From: Voacanga thouarsii
Lineage: Eukaryota; Streptophyta; Magnoliopsida; Gentianales; Apocynaceae
NCBI GenBank assembly: GCA_026120185.1
Contig: JANUWF010003368.1
Coordinates: forward strand, 2,542,001-2,606,000
DNA length: 64,000 nucleotides
Direction: 5' to 3'
Positions 1 through 12,894 of this stretch are shown here, piece by piece. The translations under genes were made by a program, and so were the position numbers. The stretch's first letter is position 1; each line of letters begins with the position of its first letter. The notes beneath the pieces were generated by a model. It searched no databases. It was not told the DNA's origin and worked only from the letters and a program-made list of their open reading frames with translations.

Positions 1-1329
1 TTGAATTTCAAAAATGACTTTTAGAGGTTGGAGATTTGACTGAAAATAGGGAAGGATTTAAGGAAGGTTCCCAAGAGAAATTAATCCCAATGGTTGAGCC
101 TTCAAACTTCACTCCATAGTGTTCATATCCTCCATGAAAGAAATCTGAAAATTTTCCAGATACTTGAGCAACCTAACTTTCAAAAATCTCAACCATCTAT
201 CTTAATCAATTTCTGCCAGAAAAATGGCCAATTGATTTAGATTGAAGACTGAAATTCTTGTGCAAAGACCGGACTGCACAAAACTGCACAAACCAGGAAA
301 AAAAAATCTGGGCAGTTTCGCAGCATAGTAGGCCGAAATCAAAGCTGTTTCTTCTACCTTCAAACCAGTAAAATACCTCTATTTTTTCTCCATAAAGAAG
401 GCTGGAAACCATATTAAAGGATCCTCAAACACCTCTCAAAACCCTCCGCAAATCGGCTGGAATAGTGCAGGAAAAACTACACAGGAAATTCTGCAACCAT
501 TCGAACCATAACCAGAAAAATTCCAGCCTTGTTCCCTTCAAGCCTTAGCAAAAACCACTCTCAAATCTCTGTAAGTTAACCCTTGTTCAGCCTTGAACTG
601 AACACCATCACCCCCCTCCACTTACCTTGCACAACTGGACTCCATAACCACACCTCAAATTCCTCCTACAATCACTCCCATCTAACTTCTATTTGGATTT
701 CAAAATTTCCAGCATTTGCTCCATGAAAACACCTTTAGATTAGGCTTCATAACCAGAAAATTCTTCTGCTATTGAACTCAGAAATTTGACCAGCCTTAAA
801 GCTCCCTCAACCCACATTCATTTCAGCAAAACACAAGGAATCCAGTCTGCCATTCACAACTCCAAGAAACCTCCATCAATCAAACACCATTAACATATCT
901 TTTACCTTAAAACACTCCTTAAATTTCACCATTTGAATTTCAATCAACCAAAATTTTCTCTTCCTCCCTAAACTGAAAACCAAAATCCCTGAACTCCCTC
1001 AATCATTCGGCCAGCCCTCTTCAGAAAATTCGTCCAGTATTCTCCTCTAATCCTCTCCATTTTCACTAAGAACACCAAGAACACACACTACCTTTCTTCA
1101 AGCTAAAGACCACTCAAAACACCTCCAATCCCTCCCAAAAACTCCAGAACACGCCTGCATACTCCCTAGAGTCCATTTCTAGATTTTATAACATCAAATC
1201 TCGAGAAAAAAAATTGACAATTGGATCAAAACTAGAATTTTTCTTGAAGTCTCAAGAACATCATCAAGGTAACCAAGAACAACTTTTATTCATCTTCTTT
1301 CCTTCAACCTTTAAACATGTCATACTAAT

Positions 1330-1384
<55 letters not shown>

Positions 1385-3676
1385 GCCGAAATAGTTGCTA
1401 CAACCATGGCTGTTTTCTTTCTCCTCTCTTGGATAATTCAAGACACTCAAGCGCGTGGATCTTCTTAAATCTTCATCGAGATAGTCATCAACCAAGTATT
1501 TCTTCTTAACCTTTCTTTGAATTCTAGATTCATGTCTCTTAGATGTTGATAGAGAGGATAGAATATGAATGGGGGATTGAGTATATGCATATGTATGAAG
1601 GGGTTGAGATTGGAGCATGGGAATGATTGTTCATGATTAAGCTTTGAAAAATTCCTTGAGAATCGATGTATGCTCTCCATGTCTTAAGAGATTATGAATG
1701 TTTAAACATGCTAGATGTTATGTCACCTTTGGTGAATAGGATATTATGTTCTTATTTTCATTGAAGCCATGAGTATGATTATGCTTAGTAGAGATTTGGC
1801 CATGTGATAGTAGGATGGATTTAAGCCTTGTTCATGAATAGAATAGTTTATTGATTGATGCTAGAGTATATGTTCATGATTCTTGTTAGCAATAGGAAAA
1901 TTATGATCATGACCTTATTGATCCTAGGCTATTTTGATTAACAAATTTTATTACCCTAATTAAAATTATTACTATGCTTTTTCTCCAAAGATTTCGAAAT
2001 TCTTAGGAATTTTTGGAAATGGAATATTCAATGAGATAGTGATATTTTACTAGTCAAATAAATGATATCTTTTATTAAAAATAATATATATGTATTTATA
2101 TATAATAATAATGATAAATAAAAACTTTTATATAAATAATAATAAGTAAAATATTAATGACCTTGTAGAATATTATTTATATTTATTTAGTAATCAAAAT
2201 TTAATAAAAGTTATTTATTATTAATTTTAATACGTATTGATTATTAGTTAAAAGAGTAGTAATAATTTATTTTACTATTTAAGAATTACCATATTTTAAT
2301 ATCACCTAGGACTTAGGATTCTTCATCAATTAAACCCTACTTTATTTATTAATATCAACACTCAAGATTTATTATTTGAATCTATAAGTTATTAGTAATT
2401 ATTTTACAAACCCTAGTTATTTTAACTTATCAAGCTAGACTTATTTTATAAAATCCTTTATCATCTAGCCTTAAAGCTTAGGACATTAGGGTCATGATTA
2501 TAATACGTTGAACTAGGATTATTTTTGTAAGCGAATATAGCTTGAATATAACCTTATGACTTGTGTTTACCCCAGGCGGGGTTAGGTTAGCTTTGGAAGA
2601 TTTTTGAATTTGATCGAGCAAAGGATCAGGTAAGCTTCTGCATAAACTTATTTGATGACAAAAGGTTACTATGGCAAGCCAAATGTGAAGTGTATGAACA
2701 CTCATTTTGTAAAAGCAATTAAGGACTGTTTCCTTTTTATTTCAGTTAAGCAAATCATTTGCAAATTTAAACAAACAGTTTTGCACAAATACTAAACTCT
2801 TTCTAAAACCCAACTTTGACAAGAATTTTAGAAACCCTTAATTGCTATTTCCAAATAAAGCAATGTATTATCAATTTTATCTCAAGTGGGACAATCAACG
2901 TTGAGTACTCAATAAGGGTAGACTATTAGGACTAGTCTTTGAAGGGTTAGGGTAAGTCTCTCAGTAGGTGGCCACTTCTGAGGGGTGAGTCCTTCGCGAA
3001 TAGGATGTCAGTCCAGTAGGTCATGTCGGTCCGAGCTAGTAAGTTTCAACCATGTGGACTGTGTGTTTTTAGAGTGGACAACCGATAAGTTTAGGTGTAG
3101 AGAATGAGGAGTATCTCACCCGGTAGGCTGTACACCTACCTGTTGTCAGTCTGCACAAAGTGTGGCATTCTGACCGTTATGGGGCCCAACGTATGGTAAC
3201 CCATGGCTACCCATTTGAGTGGTTATATTTATTGTGCACATGTATGGTTTGAAAAGCAAAATGTCACTCTTTATTTTAACATTATTTCATTCTTGTCAGT
3301 ACTTTCTCTTATGCAAATTTTACAACTTGCATACATGAATCGTTTTATCTGAAACACTTAAAGCACACATGGGTTTACTGAGATTTTTATCTCCTCACCT
3401 TTTATGCCATATTTTTAGGTCGATCCTGCTGTGAAGATGAGTAGCTAGATTTGTTGCATGCTTTGAAGATTTTATGTTATTTATTTTATGTGTTGTTTTG
3501 AGAGATAGTAGTAATCAATTTATTTTGGATTTGTACCTGTATTTTTGGATTGTCATAAGTTCAATTTTAAGGTATTGCTTTTATTTTCTTTTGTGTGACC
3601 TAGTTATAAAGACCCCTTATCCTTTAGACGGCGTGACATCCCCGGACCTGTTGGGCCTAGGCAGTGGGGTATTATA
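1..3676 (+). mobile_element. Giant gypsy-type LTR, copy 1 (left part outside window)
   Basis: This non-coding block aligns along its whole length with about 11510-15204, the later part of the 4.3-kb solo LTR. Shared landmarks are the (CT)n tract, the AT-rich middle, the block at 2890-3250 and the 3' terminus, which here reads GGGGTATTATA and there GGGGTGTTACA. The end at 3676 abuts the middle of a copia LTR, so this is an insertion into that LTR. The 5' end and left target duplication lie outside the window; the expected duplication partner is GAATT at 3677-3681. The long LTR and its relation to the element at 42837-58453, which has gag, suggest a Tekay/Del-like chromovirus, but that lineage is an inference. 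Confidence 0.8.
1331..1384 (+). repeat. (CT)n microsatellite in giant LTR
   Basis: A CT dinucleotide tract with one interruption lies inside giant LTR copy 1. A shorter CT tract occupies the homologous place in the second copy at about 12861-12894, so it is an ancestral, length-variable part of this LTR family. Confidence 0.9.
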
Positions 3677-4399
3677 GAATTAATTAAATTAGTTTAGTTG
3701 GTTAATTAATTATTCAAGGATTTGGTCCAATTTAAATAATTAGGGATTAACCTGGGACTAAACTGATTTAGGCTTATTTAATTGGACTAGTTTATTTGGG
3801 CTGAAAAATTTAATTATTTGTTGAGCTATTAAGTTGGTTCTAACTAGAATAATTAATTAAGTCCAAAAGGTTAAACTAAGAGTCTAATGGTCCAGTCTAG
3901 TTTAACATAGGGTTATATTTAGACTAAATAGGAGGATTGGAAACAACATCATTGTTACAGAACACACAATCTAAGAGACGGCTTCTTCTCTGTGGAAAAG
4001 GCCAGCGTCTCTTTCTCTCTCTCTCTCTCTAGAAAATTCCCTAGCCTGTTAGTTGTTCACCAAACGGAAGTTAAGCATGCCGTATACTGGAAGACTGAGA
4101 GTTCAGCATTCACATACATGCAAAGATGGAGTAGGAGGCTTGCAGGAATTACACCAGAGGCTTCTACCAGCACACCTATCCTGGTTGCGCACGTTCTGGT
4201 TTAGCCACCTTTGAGAACCAGAAGGAGAGGTAAAAATTTTAAAACCTCGGGATTTGGACAGGGCGCAACCGGCGCTGGCTAGGGCAGCTGGAGCTGGTGC
4301 CGGCCCTGTCCTAGAATCCTATTTTTTGTGTTTTCCCAGATTTTTTTTTATGTTCGCTTCCACTGTGTGTCCTGTGTTTTCCCACTTTCTGTGTCTTCA
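3677..4399 (+). mobile_element. Ty1/copia element 1, 3' part of the 5' LTR
   Basis: This stretch matches 18343-19062, the end of the 3' LTR of the same element, nearly base for base. It ends in CA at 4398-4399 and is followed two bases later by a tRNA-primer site, which fixes it as a 5' LTR. Its 5' part lies left of the window because a giant LTR (1-3676) is inserted here. A short CT tract lies at 4007-4030 and a GC-rich paired motif at 4262-4310. Confidence 0.9.
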
Positions 4400-4401
4400 A
4401 T

Positions 4402-4413
4402 TGGTATCAAAGC
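4402..4413 (+). other. Primer-binding site of copia element 1
   Basis: TGGTATCAAAGC follows the 5' LTR. It matches the usual plant initiator-Met PBS TGGTATCAGAGC with one change. Confidence 0.85.
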
Positions 4414-6110
4414 ATGAAGGTTTTGTGAAAATATAGGGAGCATGCATCTAGATGAATAAAACTGGGCACATATGTGTGATTAAAATTGTGATCCTTCGCT
4501 CCTTATGGTATGGATAGATTCTCTGTTAAACCTCACGGGTGGAGGAACAGGAATATGTAATTTACTATTTTTCTTAGTAAATTGTGTAAGCCTAATGTTT
4601 ATGGATATAGGTGATTGTCGGTTTTGGTTGATTTCATTGTATTCGGTTTGAAATTGGAGAGCCATCAAAGCCAGAAGTTGTGCAGAAAAATAGAGGAAAT
4701 TCGCAGAAGAAGATCGCAGAAAAAAAAAAATTGCAGGAAGAGGTGAACAGAGTCGAACCGGTGCCGGCTAAGGTCTAGAAGGCTGGTCCACACTGTTTTC
4801 TCGTGGGTCCTGGTTCTAAGCGGCGGGTGCAGTGGACCACACTTTAGATAGGTGGCTGATCCAGTGCGGTGGGTGCAGTGGACCAAGGAATTTTTTTTTT
4901 TAAATTTTTCCTTGTAATTTTTCTTGCAATTTCTTTTGATTTTGGAGTCCATACCAGATGAAGTTAATATTTTGCAATAGTTAATATTTAAGGAATATTT
5001 TTGCATGAAAAATATTAGTAAGGGATTTTAGGATTAAACAAGATAATTAATTAATTAATTAATTAATGTGTTTAATTCTATTATCTGGGCACATAGGTTT
5101 AAAAATAGAAGAGCATGAAAACGTCTACTATTTTATAGCATGCTATTTATTTTATGTACCTATGTGCACGTTTTCTCAAAGACCAAAGTCTTTGGGAATG
5201 TTTTTGACAAGGAAAATATTTTTCTACAAATTAAATGGTTATTTTAGCTTGAACAAAAATTAATCCTTAGATATTTTCTCAAAGGATTTAATCCTTGACA
5301 TAGAAAATATATTGGATTTAGATATTTTTGTAAGGTTAAAATAGAAAGCCATTTTGTTTTAGTTTGGCACAAGAAAATTTCTTTTGTCAAATAAACTTGA
5401 AACCAAAGTCTCTAGAAAGTTTTAATTGGAAAATTTTTGAAATCATTAAGTTTTTAACTTAAATAAAATTAGTCCATGGGAAAAACTCTCAAATGATATA
5501 AGCCTTTACATAGAAATTTTTATGGACTTAGGCATTTTATTTTTGAGTTAAGGGAAAACTTAATGGAAATTTTCAAAAGGATATTTTTCAGAAAACCCTT
5601 ATTTTAAAAGATTAAGTAGGAGAGGGGTTCCAACGGCTCCATGGCTTCCATCACGATCCTCATTAGAGATCGTGAGTCCTCTCGCGTCACCCTAGGAGTG
5701 AACCTGTATAGGATGGGGATGCCACAAGGATCTAAATCTAATAGAGGGATGTAATTAATAACCCGGGGCATGTATTATGATCGGCCAGCCCCTCGTTGGA
5801 GGTCATAGTGCGAAGTATGTCTATAGGAAATGAGAGGAAATGACCATCCCCTCGATAGAGTTATCTTTTAGATCATCACCTAGAAGGGAAATTAATTTGT
5901 GGTAGTTAACACACTTAGCTTAGGAAATTGTTAATCTTCCCAAGAAGCTATGTCAGTTTTCCTAAGAGCTAAATTGATTATTATCAATTTTGATAATAAG
6001 GATAAAGTGCACATATTTGTTTTGTTTTCACAAACTAAATCTTTTTTCTTTTATCTTTCGATTTTTCAGAAATGGTGCACCGAATACACTTGCTACTTCT
6101 CTCCATATTA
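4414..6110 (+). other. Untranslated leader of copia element 1
   Basis: About 1.7 kb follow the PBS without a convincing reading frame. No gag domain, CCHC knuckle or protease motif can be read here in any frame, so gag, protease and the integrase N-terminus appear to have been lost. There is a GC-rich motif near 4750-4768 and a purine-rich stretch near 4680-4740. The right boundary is approximate: the sequence changes character near 6110 into material I assign to the next insertion. Confidence 0.5.
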
Positions 6111-6193
6111 ACCCCCTTTTCAGCAAAAGGTCTTTAAAGATAAAAACAATAAGACTTTTTTTTTCTCAACTTAATTTTTTTCACCTCATATTT

Positions 6194-6197
<4 letters not shown>

Positions 6198-6235
<38 letters not shown>
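6198..6235. repeat. (TA)n microsatellite
   Basis: An uninterrupted TA tract of about 38 bases near the left end of the Athila/Tat-like remnant. Confidence 0.95.
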
Positions 6236-6238
<3 letters not shown>

Positions 6239-6663
6239 AACTCACATTCCTTATTCAAAACTCAAAGTTAAGTAAATTCTAAATCTATAATACAAGAATT
6301 AATCAACAACTCTTCTCATATTTTATCATATCATCTATATTCAAACTCAAAGAATAAAATAAAACTCAAATACCAAATATAACCAAGGTTAACTTAAATT
6401 CTCAAGACTTAGCAAAATCTAACTTAATAACCAAGTTTGCCTTTTTAATAAAATCCTACCATACTGAATGACAAATTCATATCCAAATTTAAAAAGGAAA
6501 TCATATATTCATTATAAACAAATAAACTCCATTTAGCTCCAAAATTTTTTAAAACAAATTGCAAAAATTCCAACAATTCAAACATATATCATTGAAAATC
6601 CCTCAAACATATAATTGGAAATCCATTGAAAATCACAAAGATGCACTTGAGAAAATGTTAAAT

Positions 6664-7010
6664 CTCTCCCCCACACTTAAATTGGACATTGTCCTCAATG
6701 GCCTAAAATAGCACACTAAAGCATAACCAATGGACCAAGAATGTAAAGAGAGAAAAGAAAATAATACTCCCCAAGGTAGATTAGCTTCATGAAAAGTAAC
6801 TCAACAAGAAAAACCTCAAGATAATTTAAAAACTTGGACCAAGAATATCACCAAACCACTCCCCCACACTTAAACTGGACCATGTCCTTATGGGCAAAAA
6901 ATAAACACCATAAAGCATCTCTAATGGGACCAAAATTAAAAAGGGGTAGAAAGTTTAAGCAATACTCCCCAAGTGTATATTAGCTTCAAGATATGAGAAG
7001 TTCATGCTTC
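6664..7010 (-). repeat. Tandem duplication containing two polypurine-tract-like sites
   Basis: Two copies of roughly 180 bp lie side by side (about 6664-6840 and 6851-7010). Each contains, on the minus strand, the purine run AAGTGTGGGGGAG next to a GTCCA(A/G)TTTAAG sequence. Each then has similar flanking text about accompanying 'ctccccaag' and 'attagcttca' blocks. Duplications of this kind near the polypurine tract fit the 3' untranslated region of Tat-type elements. Confidence 0.65.
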
Positions 7011-8438
7011 AAGAAGTTGGAAGAATTATCTTAGCAAACTTCAACCTACATATAGAAAGATGAACACACAAGTAAAAGTATACAACATAAATCGAACAAA
7101 AATACAAATCAAGGGAAAAGAAAAATATAAAGTCAAAGCCTTTAAGTCCCCTCAACGTAGAGTCCTCCTTGTTGCCAAAGTGTCGAATAGCCCCACCATA
7201 ACCTCCAAAGGCTCACAAGATCCTCTCTTTGTCTCACACTTTGCAATTGGTTCTCTTTTCAGTAAAGAATGTTTTCAAACTTTTGAGTCTCAAGAAACAC
7301 AAGACAAGGAGACTATCCAACATAGATAGCAAAAGTACAATGCCCACCAATTTTAATTAACATAGCAAAATACCATAAGGAGGCCAGGATTTCCATATTT
7401 GCAAAAATTTCAGAAAAATGCATATCTAATTTTTAGAAGCAATCATAAGACTTAAAATCCATTTTATGCATTTTCAGCCCACCAACTAAACTCAACAAGG
7501 ATTTGTCCATGTCTAGTAAATTTTTCCTCAAAAGCACATATCCACTATGCCAAGAATTTCAAGAGGATAAAATTGAGCGTAACACGAAGAGAGTTTTCTC
7601 ACCAATGTATTCCCCAACGCATTAGTTTGAAAAAAAAAAATTTGAATCCATAGGGGGTAATTAGAAGAAGAAAAGTAATGTGAAAAAGAAGAAGAAGGTG
7701 AAGACGAAGATGAAGGGAAGGAATAATTTTAGGGGAATAGGAACAAGACAGATAAGAGAAACACATAACAAAATCAAAGAAAAATAAAACAAGAAGAAAA
7801 AGACAAAATAAGAACAATTTGGGAAGAAAAGAAATAGGGTAAGGGAACAAACGGAAAAAAAAATAATATAAATTTTTTTTGAATAGCCTTCCAGAATGGA
7901 GCTAGCGCCGGTCCAGGCCCAAGCCGGCACCGGTTGCATTCTGTCCATGCTCCGATTTTTTTTTTTTAATGGAATTCATGACCACTATACATATAACACA
8001 AGAATTCCTAAAAGCAAAAATTGTAAATAAAGAAACAAATAATAAGATAACTTTAATCCGTTTAAAACATCGTGTTTGCAAAAGTCCAAACCTGAAAATA
8101 AGAAGGGATAGTAATGACTCAAAATTACAGACGTTAAAATCAACAAATTAAAAATACTATTATTATACATATTCCATATTAACATTAGGTTAGTAAAATT
8201 AAATAAATAAATAAAAAATATAAACAAACATACAAAGACAAGTTAGTTATTATTAACATGCATATACTTAAGCACATATGTACAACATATAGGGAAATTA
8301 ATATACACGTATACAAACAGCAAAATATGGCACCTTTTTGCAAAAATAACAATTGTACACATTTACATTATTACATATTTACCTATTTACATATTCACCT
8401 GGTTAAATCAACAAAATTCAAGCTTTCATGCTATTGTT

Positions 8439-8455
8439 CCCCGGCAGCGGCGCCA
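8439..8455 (-). other. Primer-binding site for tRNA-Asp
   Basis: On the plus strand the site reads CCCCGGCAGCGGCGCCA. It differs by one base from the 3' end of plant tRNA-Asp including CCA. It lies six bases from the LTR terminus, the arrangement known for Athila and Tat gypsy elements. Confidence 0.85.
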
Positions 8456-8461
8456 AAAACT

Positions 8462-10475
8462 TGATGTGTCCGGACTTGGGTATAAAAATCATACAAAAAC
8501 TAAGCACATTCCCAATCAAGTTTAAATTAAAACGTTCAACCCAAATCACACATATGAGCAAGCGTACTCATCATTAACCAAGTATGGGGTTCAAACGAGT
8601 GTCGATACTCAAGGAACAAGTAGACATTAATTACATTCCTTTTATTGTTTAACCGACTCGATAAAACAAAACCAAAATAAAATAAAAACAAAAGAAAATA
8701 AAAATATATATATATACATGTTAAGGATGTAGATTTATGCAATTCAAACCATTGATTAGACAACCATGATATTAAAGTACCCAACCTCTATCATAACTAA
8801 TTATTCCCTTGGCATCATGAAGAATTAAAGTAGACTCACTTCTTTCTCAATCCATGAATCCCTATCTTCTAGGTAACTTAGTATCACATACTCTGTCTCA
8901 ACCAGTCTTACCCAAAAGATGCATTAAACACAATTCTTTGATTAAATCCCATTCTTAGGCAAACTTAACCCATGAAATTAACCAATTGAATCCATATTCT
9001 GGCAGACATCAATTAACCTTTAATTACTCTATTCTTGCAATTAACCCCATTTTTTAGGCAAGTTAAAAGGCAACAAATATGAAATCAATCGATTTAAACC
9101 ATCAACCCTATTCTCAAGCAAGTTAACGGCACGATCAATTAATCTCGCAATCAACCCAAGAAATTAAATACCAAGAATAACAATCAGTTATTCAAAAGAT
9201 CAAATAACTCAAAATATCATGAATATCTAAAACAATGTAAAATTACAATCAAATAATTAACATATCATTGTCAAGAAAAGAAAACAAAGGAAAGAAATAG
9301 ATACTCATAGACAAGCCTTCTTTTTCTCCCTTCACAGACCCTCTTGTACAATCATCCTTGAATTGTTTATTTTCGAAAAATATTGGTGATGCACTTAAAA
9401 ATAAATCTAAGTCCCTACATTGTGCACCTCCCTTTTTTAAAGGTAAATTGGCCTTTATTTATAGGCTTACAAAGTTCCTAAAAGAATCCTAAGTAAAGAA
9501 GAAGAAATTACCTAAATATAATCCAAAACCAAAAAGAATAATAAAAGGTCTAAATAAAAGTCTAAATAAAACCTAAATAAAACTAAATAAAACAAGGGTC
9601 CACCGTCTTTGACCTTTTGTGAAATTGAATTCAATGTGGACTTCTAATTCAGTTCTTGTCGTGTAGTGCTGGAATTGCAATTCTTGTGGAATTCGAATTT
9701 GTTGAACTCAGCTTCAAATTGAGCCATGTGAGATTGATTGAAGCCATCGAAATTTGCTGTTTCTTTCTTTGTTGTCGCAGTGGCTCAATTGAGCTGCTTC
9801 CCTTGCTTCGGTTCAATTGAGCCGCAAATCACCAAAACCTATTGAAATTGTTGCTTCTTGTTCTGATTTCCTTTTGTCCTTTGTAGCCATCTTTGATGAC
9901 TTTGCTTTCTTCCACCGATTTCAATTGCCTTGGCTGCTTTGTTTGTAATTTCTATTGTTGTTGTCTGCTTGCTTAGCCGTGATTTTGCTGACCAAGTTTC
10001 ATCTTTCTTTGTTTGCTAATTATTTTTGTTGTTTTTGTTCAGCTTTTCCTTGGTTGACCGAAATGTCTTTCTTCGTTTTGCTATTGTCCTCTAGCTGAAA
10101 TTGTTTTTTTGTTGTCCTGCCGAGCTACCAAAGCCATGAAGCTACTTCATTCTTTCTTTTGTTTTGTTGCTGGCCAAAATTCAATTTCCCTTCTGTCCTT
10201 TTTTCAATTGCAATTCATTCCTCCAATTGTTCTGCACTTCTCTAATTTTCCAATGGCAAACCGGCACCGACTGTCCTTCTTGGAACCGGCGCCACCTATA
10301 TTCTGCTTTGTGACGATTTTACTTTACTTTATCCTTAAAATCTAAAATAATGCATAAAATACCTTTCCAAAGGTAACATCTCAAATATGAAGGAATATGG
10401 CTAGTTATTTTACAAAATGTAACACAAAATAATATCAAATAACTAGGAAAAATATAACTAATTTAGGCTCTATCA
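8462..10475 (-). mobile_element. 5' LTR of the Athila/Tat-like element
   Basis: The LTR runs, on the minus strand, from TGATAGAGCC to GACACATCA and is 2014 bp long. Its inner edge is fixed by the tRNA-Asp PBS. Its outer edge is fixed because copia integrase coding sequence resumes immediately at 10476. A paired GC-rich motif occurs at 10258-10300. The expected left target duplication (ATGTG, present at 10476-10480) was not found, because the other end of the element appears to be lost. Confidence 0.8.
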
Positions 10476-10903
10476 ATGTGTGTGGTCCTCTGTCTACACC
10501 AGCTAGAGGAAGTTTTGAGTACTTCATCACTTTCACAGATGATTGTACAACATTTGGTTACGTTTACCTAATAAGACGCAAGTCTGACTCTTTTGACAAG
10601 TTCAAAGAGTTTAAGGCTGAAATGGAGCGTTGGACAGGTAAATTGATCATGACCTTATGATCGGATCGTGGTGGAGAGTACCTCCTTGGTAAATTCAAGG
10701 ACTATATGGTACATTATAGGATAGTATCTTAGCTCTCTGCGCCGGGGACACCTCAGCAGAACGGAGTAGCTGAGAGAAGGAACAGGACATTGATGGAAAT
10801 GGTTCGAAGCATGATGTCTCATGCTACTTTTCTAGTGTCATTTTGGGGATATGCCCTGGAAACAGCAGCATATATTATAAACTTGGTGCCTTCCAAGTCA
10901 GTA
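10476..10903 (+). pseudogene. Copia element 1 integrase catalytic core (broken)
   Basis: Translation gives the Ty1/copia integrase core: VCGPLSTPARGSFEYF, then FTDD, SDRGGEY and PQQNGVAERRNRTL, ending in the PSKSV motif. The second catalytic Asp (in SDRGG) and the Glu (in NGVAER) are present. The first Asp codon would lie at the 5' edge, but the inserted LTR cuts it, so the frame now reads Asn. In-frame stops lie at 10658-10660 (TGA) and 10730-10732 (TAG). The gene continues at 15205 beyond a 4301-bp solo LTR. Wording of the core is typical of the Tork group (Angela/TAR type) of plant copia elements; that placement is by eye. Confidence 0.9.
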
Positions 10904-12863
10904 TGTGAAACCCCGGTCAAAACCAACCTTAGAGTAAGGGGGTTGGGACGCATATCATACTTTATTTCATAATTAAATATATTTTTATATGATTTCTATG
11001 TGCTTTGGATTTGATTTTTATTGTCTTGAAGTCTTGTTGGTGAGTATTGTGTGAGAGGGGCAAATAAAATGGTAGTTTTTGCCTGAGGTGAAAACAGGGA
11101 GATAGATTGTGGATTGAATAGAAAATAATTTTTCTAGTGGAAATAGCATCAAGAGTTGTTGTGGTTTAGTGGTTAGAGCCTTGGAATTTATTCCTGAGGT
11201 CTTGAGTTCAAAGCCTATCATAGAAGCTTTAACTTGATTAAATTTTATTTTTACTTGGGAAGGAATGGTTTCGGCCTTAAGGGCCTAGATCAATGTGGTG
11301 ATGATGTCCTAGGAGAGACATGTTAAGAGTATTCTCATTCCACTCATTTGCCTACTCGAAATTCCCAAAGGGAATTCTTGTTCCCTTGATCTTTGGTTTT
11401 CCTTAGCTTTCAACTCCTTAGTTTGATCAAGATGTTCTAGCCTTTTTCTTTCCAGAAAATTCAGTAAAGTGCTGAGGTCTTTTAGGATCAAAATGTCTTG
11501 GCAAAAGACTTCTTATGGTCTGGAAAATATGGAAGAGTTGTGGGGAATTCCAAGAGGAAAAATCCCTCTAGTAAGCTTGCTGAAATTTCACTCTAGACTA
11601 GCTCATCTTTCTTCATGGCATGAGCTGAAATTTTCCAGCTTGTTGTACCTTCAAATTGTCGAGCTTCTTAGCTAACATTCCCTCCCAAATGCTGCTAGAA
11701 AAATGGCCTTAAGATCAGTTTGAATCATGAATTATTTCTGCCATTTTCGTGCTGCACAAAGACTGAGCAAAACCAGTGAAAAATTCTGGGCAAATCGCTA
11801 CCTTAGAGGCTCAAAACCGAGCTGTTTTCTTCCAGATTTTGTGCAGCACCTTAGCCATATTTTTTCTCCATGAAAAAGGCTAGAAACTAGCCTTGAATAC
11901 CCCTAAAATTTCCTTTCAAACTCTCTACAAATTGGCTGGAAGTGGCAGACGAAATTCTGCCCAGAAAATTACTGTGCAGCGAAAAAAAAAACTAGGCAGT
12001 CCAGATTTCCAGCTTTGTTTCCTATTTTTCTTCCAGTCGAAACACCAGCCCTAATATGTCAAAACCTCCCTTAAACTACCATTAACAGAGCTCCATTATT
12101 TCCCACAAGCTTCTGGATGAAAGGCAGCAATACCTGTTCGAAAATCTCTCCAACAAATCCCTGCAATTTAGCTTGATTACTTTCCAAAATTCCAGCCATC
12201 TTATTTAGCAACCTTCCATGATATCTTGCTCAATTGACCAGACTTCTTCTTCATCATTGTGCTCCTTAGTTTCGGCCATCATAAGCCTTATTGAACTAGC
12301 TTTAATTCCTCAGAAAAGCTACACAACCAGTCGGCCATAGGAGACTTCAAAGCTATCCAAACAATCAAGATATTCTTAGAATATTTATTTTCCAAATTCA
12401 CTTCCTAAAAATATTCTTCAAGGATTGTAACAACTAACCTTTCCTTTTCCCTTCCAAATCAGAGAAATAACTCCCTAAACCCTACTGAAAATCGGCCAGC
12501 CCAATCTCCCACAGAAAATTCGGCAGCTGCAAATTCCTTACCTCTCTCTCTCGATTTTCTGCAACCATCAAGAACGCACACACTACACCAAGAACACCTA
12601 CTTCTTCTCTACACCTAATACCCCTCCAAACCATCTCAAACCCTCACGAAAATCTCCAGATTTAGTCTACTCACTGCTGTGAATCCATCAACACCATTAT
12701 TAACATCAAACACCTCAAAACATCTTGCTACTTCGGATCAAAAGCAGAAATTTCTGTGAAGAATAAGAACATCTTCAAGGTAAATTCACTTTATCAACTT
12801 CATCCTCTTCAAACTTGATCTCTAGTGGAAACCTATATGAATAACCATGCTAATGATCTCTTC

Positions 12864-12894
<31 letters not shown>

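Larger units (their letters stand above)
6110..8438 (-). mobile_element. Internal remnant of tRNA-Asp-primed Athila/Tat-like element
   Basis: Read on the minus strand, this region ends in a PBS complementary to tRNA-Asp (8439-8455) next to an LTR (8462-10475). It also contains two purine-rich tracts of the form AAGTGTGGGGGAG (near 6670 and 6855), as seen at the 3' end of plant Athila/Tat elements. No gag, protease, RT or integrase motif is visible, so coding DNA has been deleted. I could not find the matching 3' LTR to the left, and the left limit is uncertain. The 6198-6235 TA tract lies within it. Confidence 0.5.

Noticed and set aside
1214..1618. Open frames of 84-97 codons across the (CT)n tract
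   Set aside because: They are produced by the dinucleotide repeat within a non-coding LTR and are not kept in the second LTR copy.
6198..6235. TA, GT and CT tracts as CRISPR-like or regulatory arrays
   Set aside because: They are simple microsatellites without spacers of unique sequence.
7599..7948. Two overlapping minus-strand frames rich in Phe and Leu
   Set aside because: They arise from purine-rich/pyrimidine-rich bias in a non-coding element interior, with no domain or conserved start.
11155..11222. A functional tRNA gene
   Set aside because: No acceptor stem or full cloverleaf could be drawn; only internal promoter-like boxes are present.
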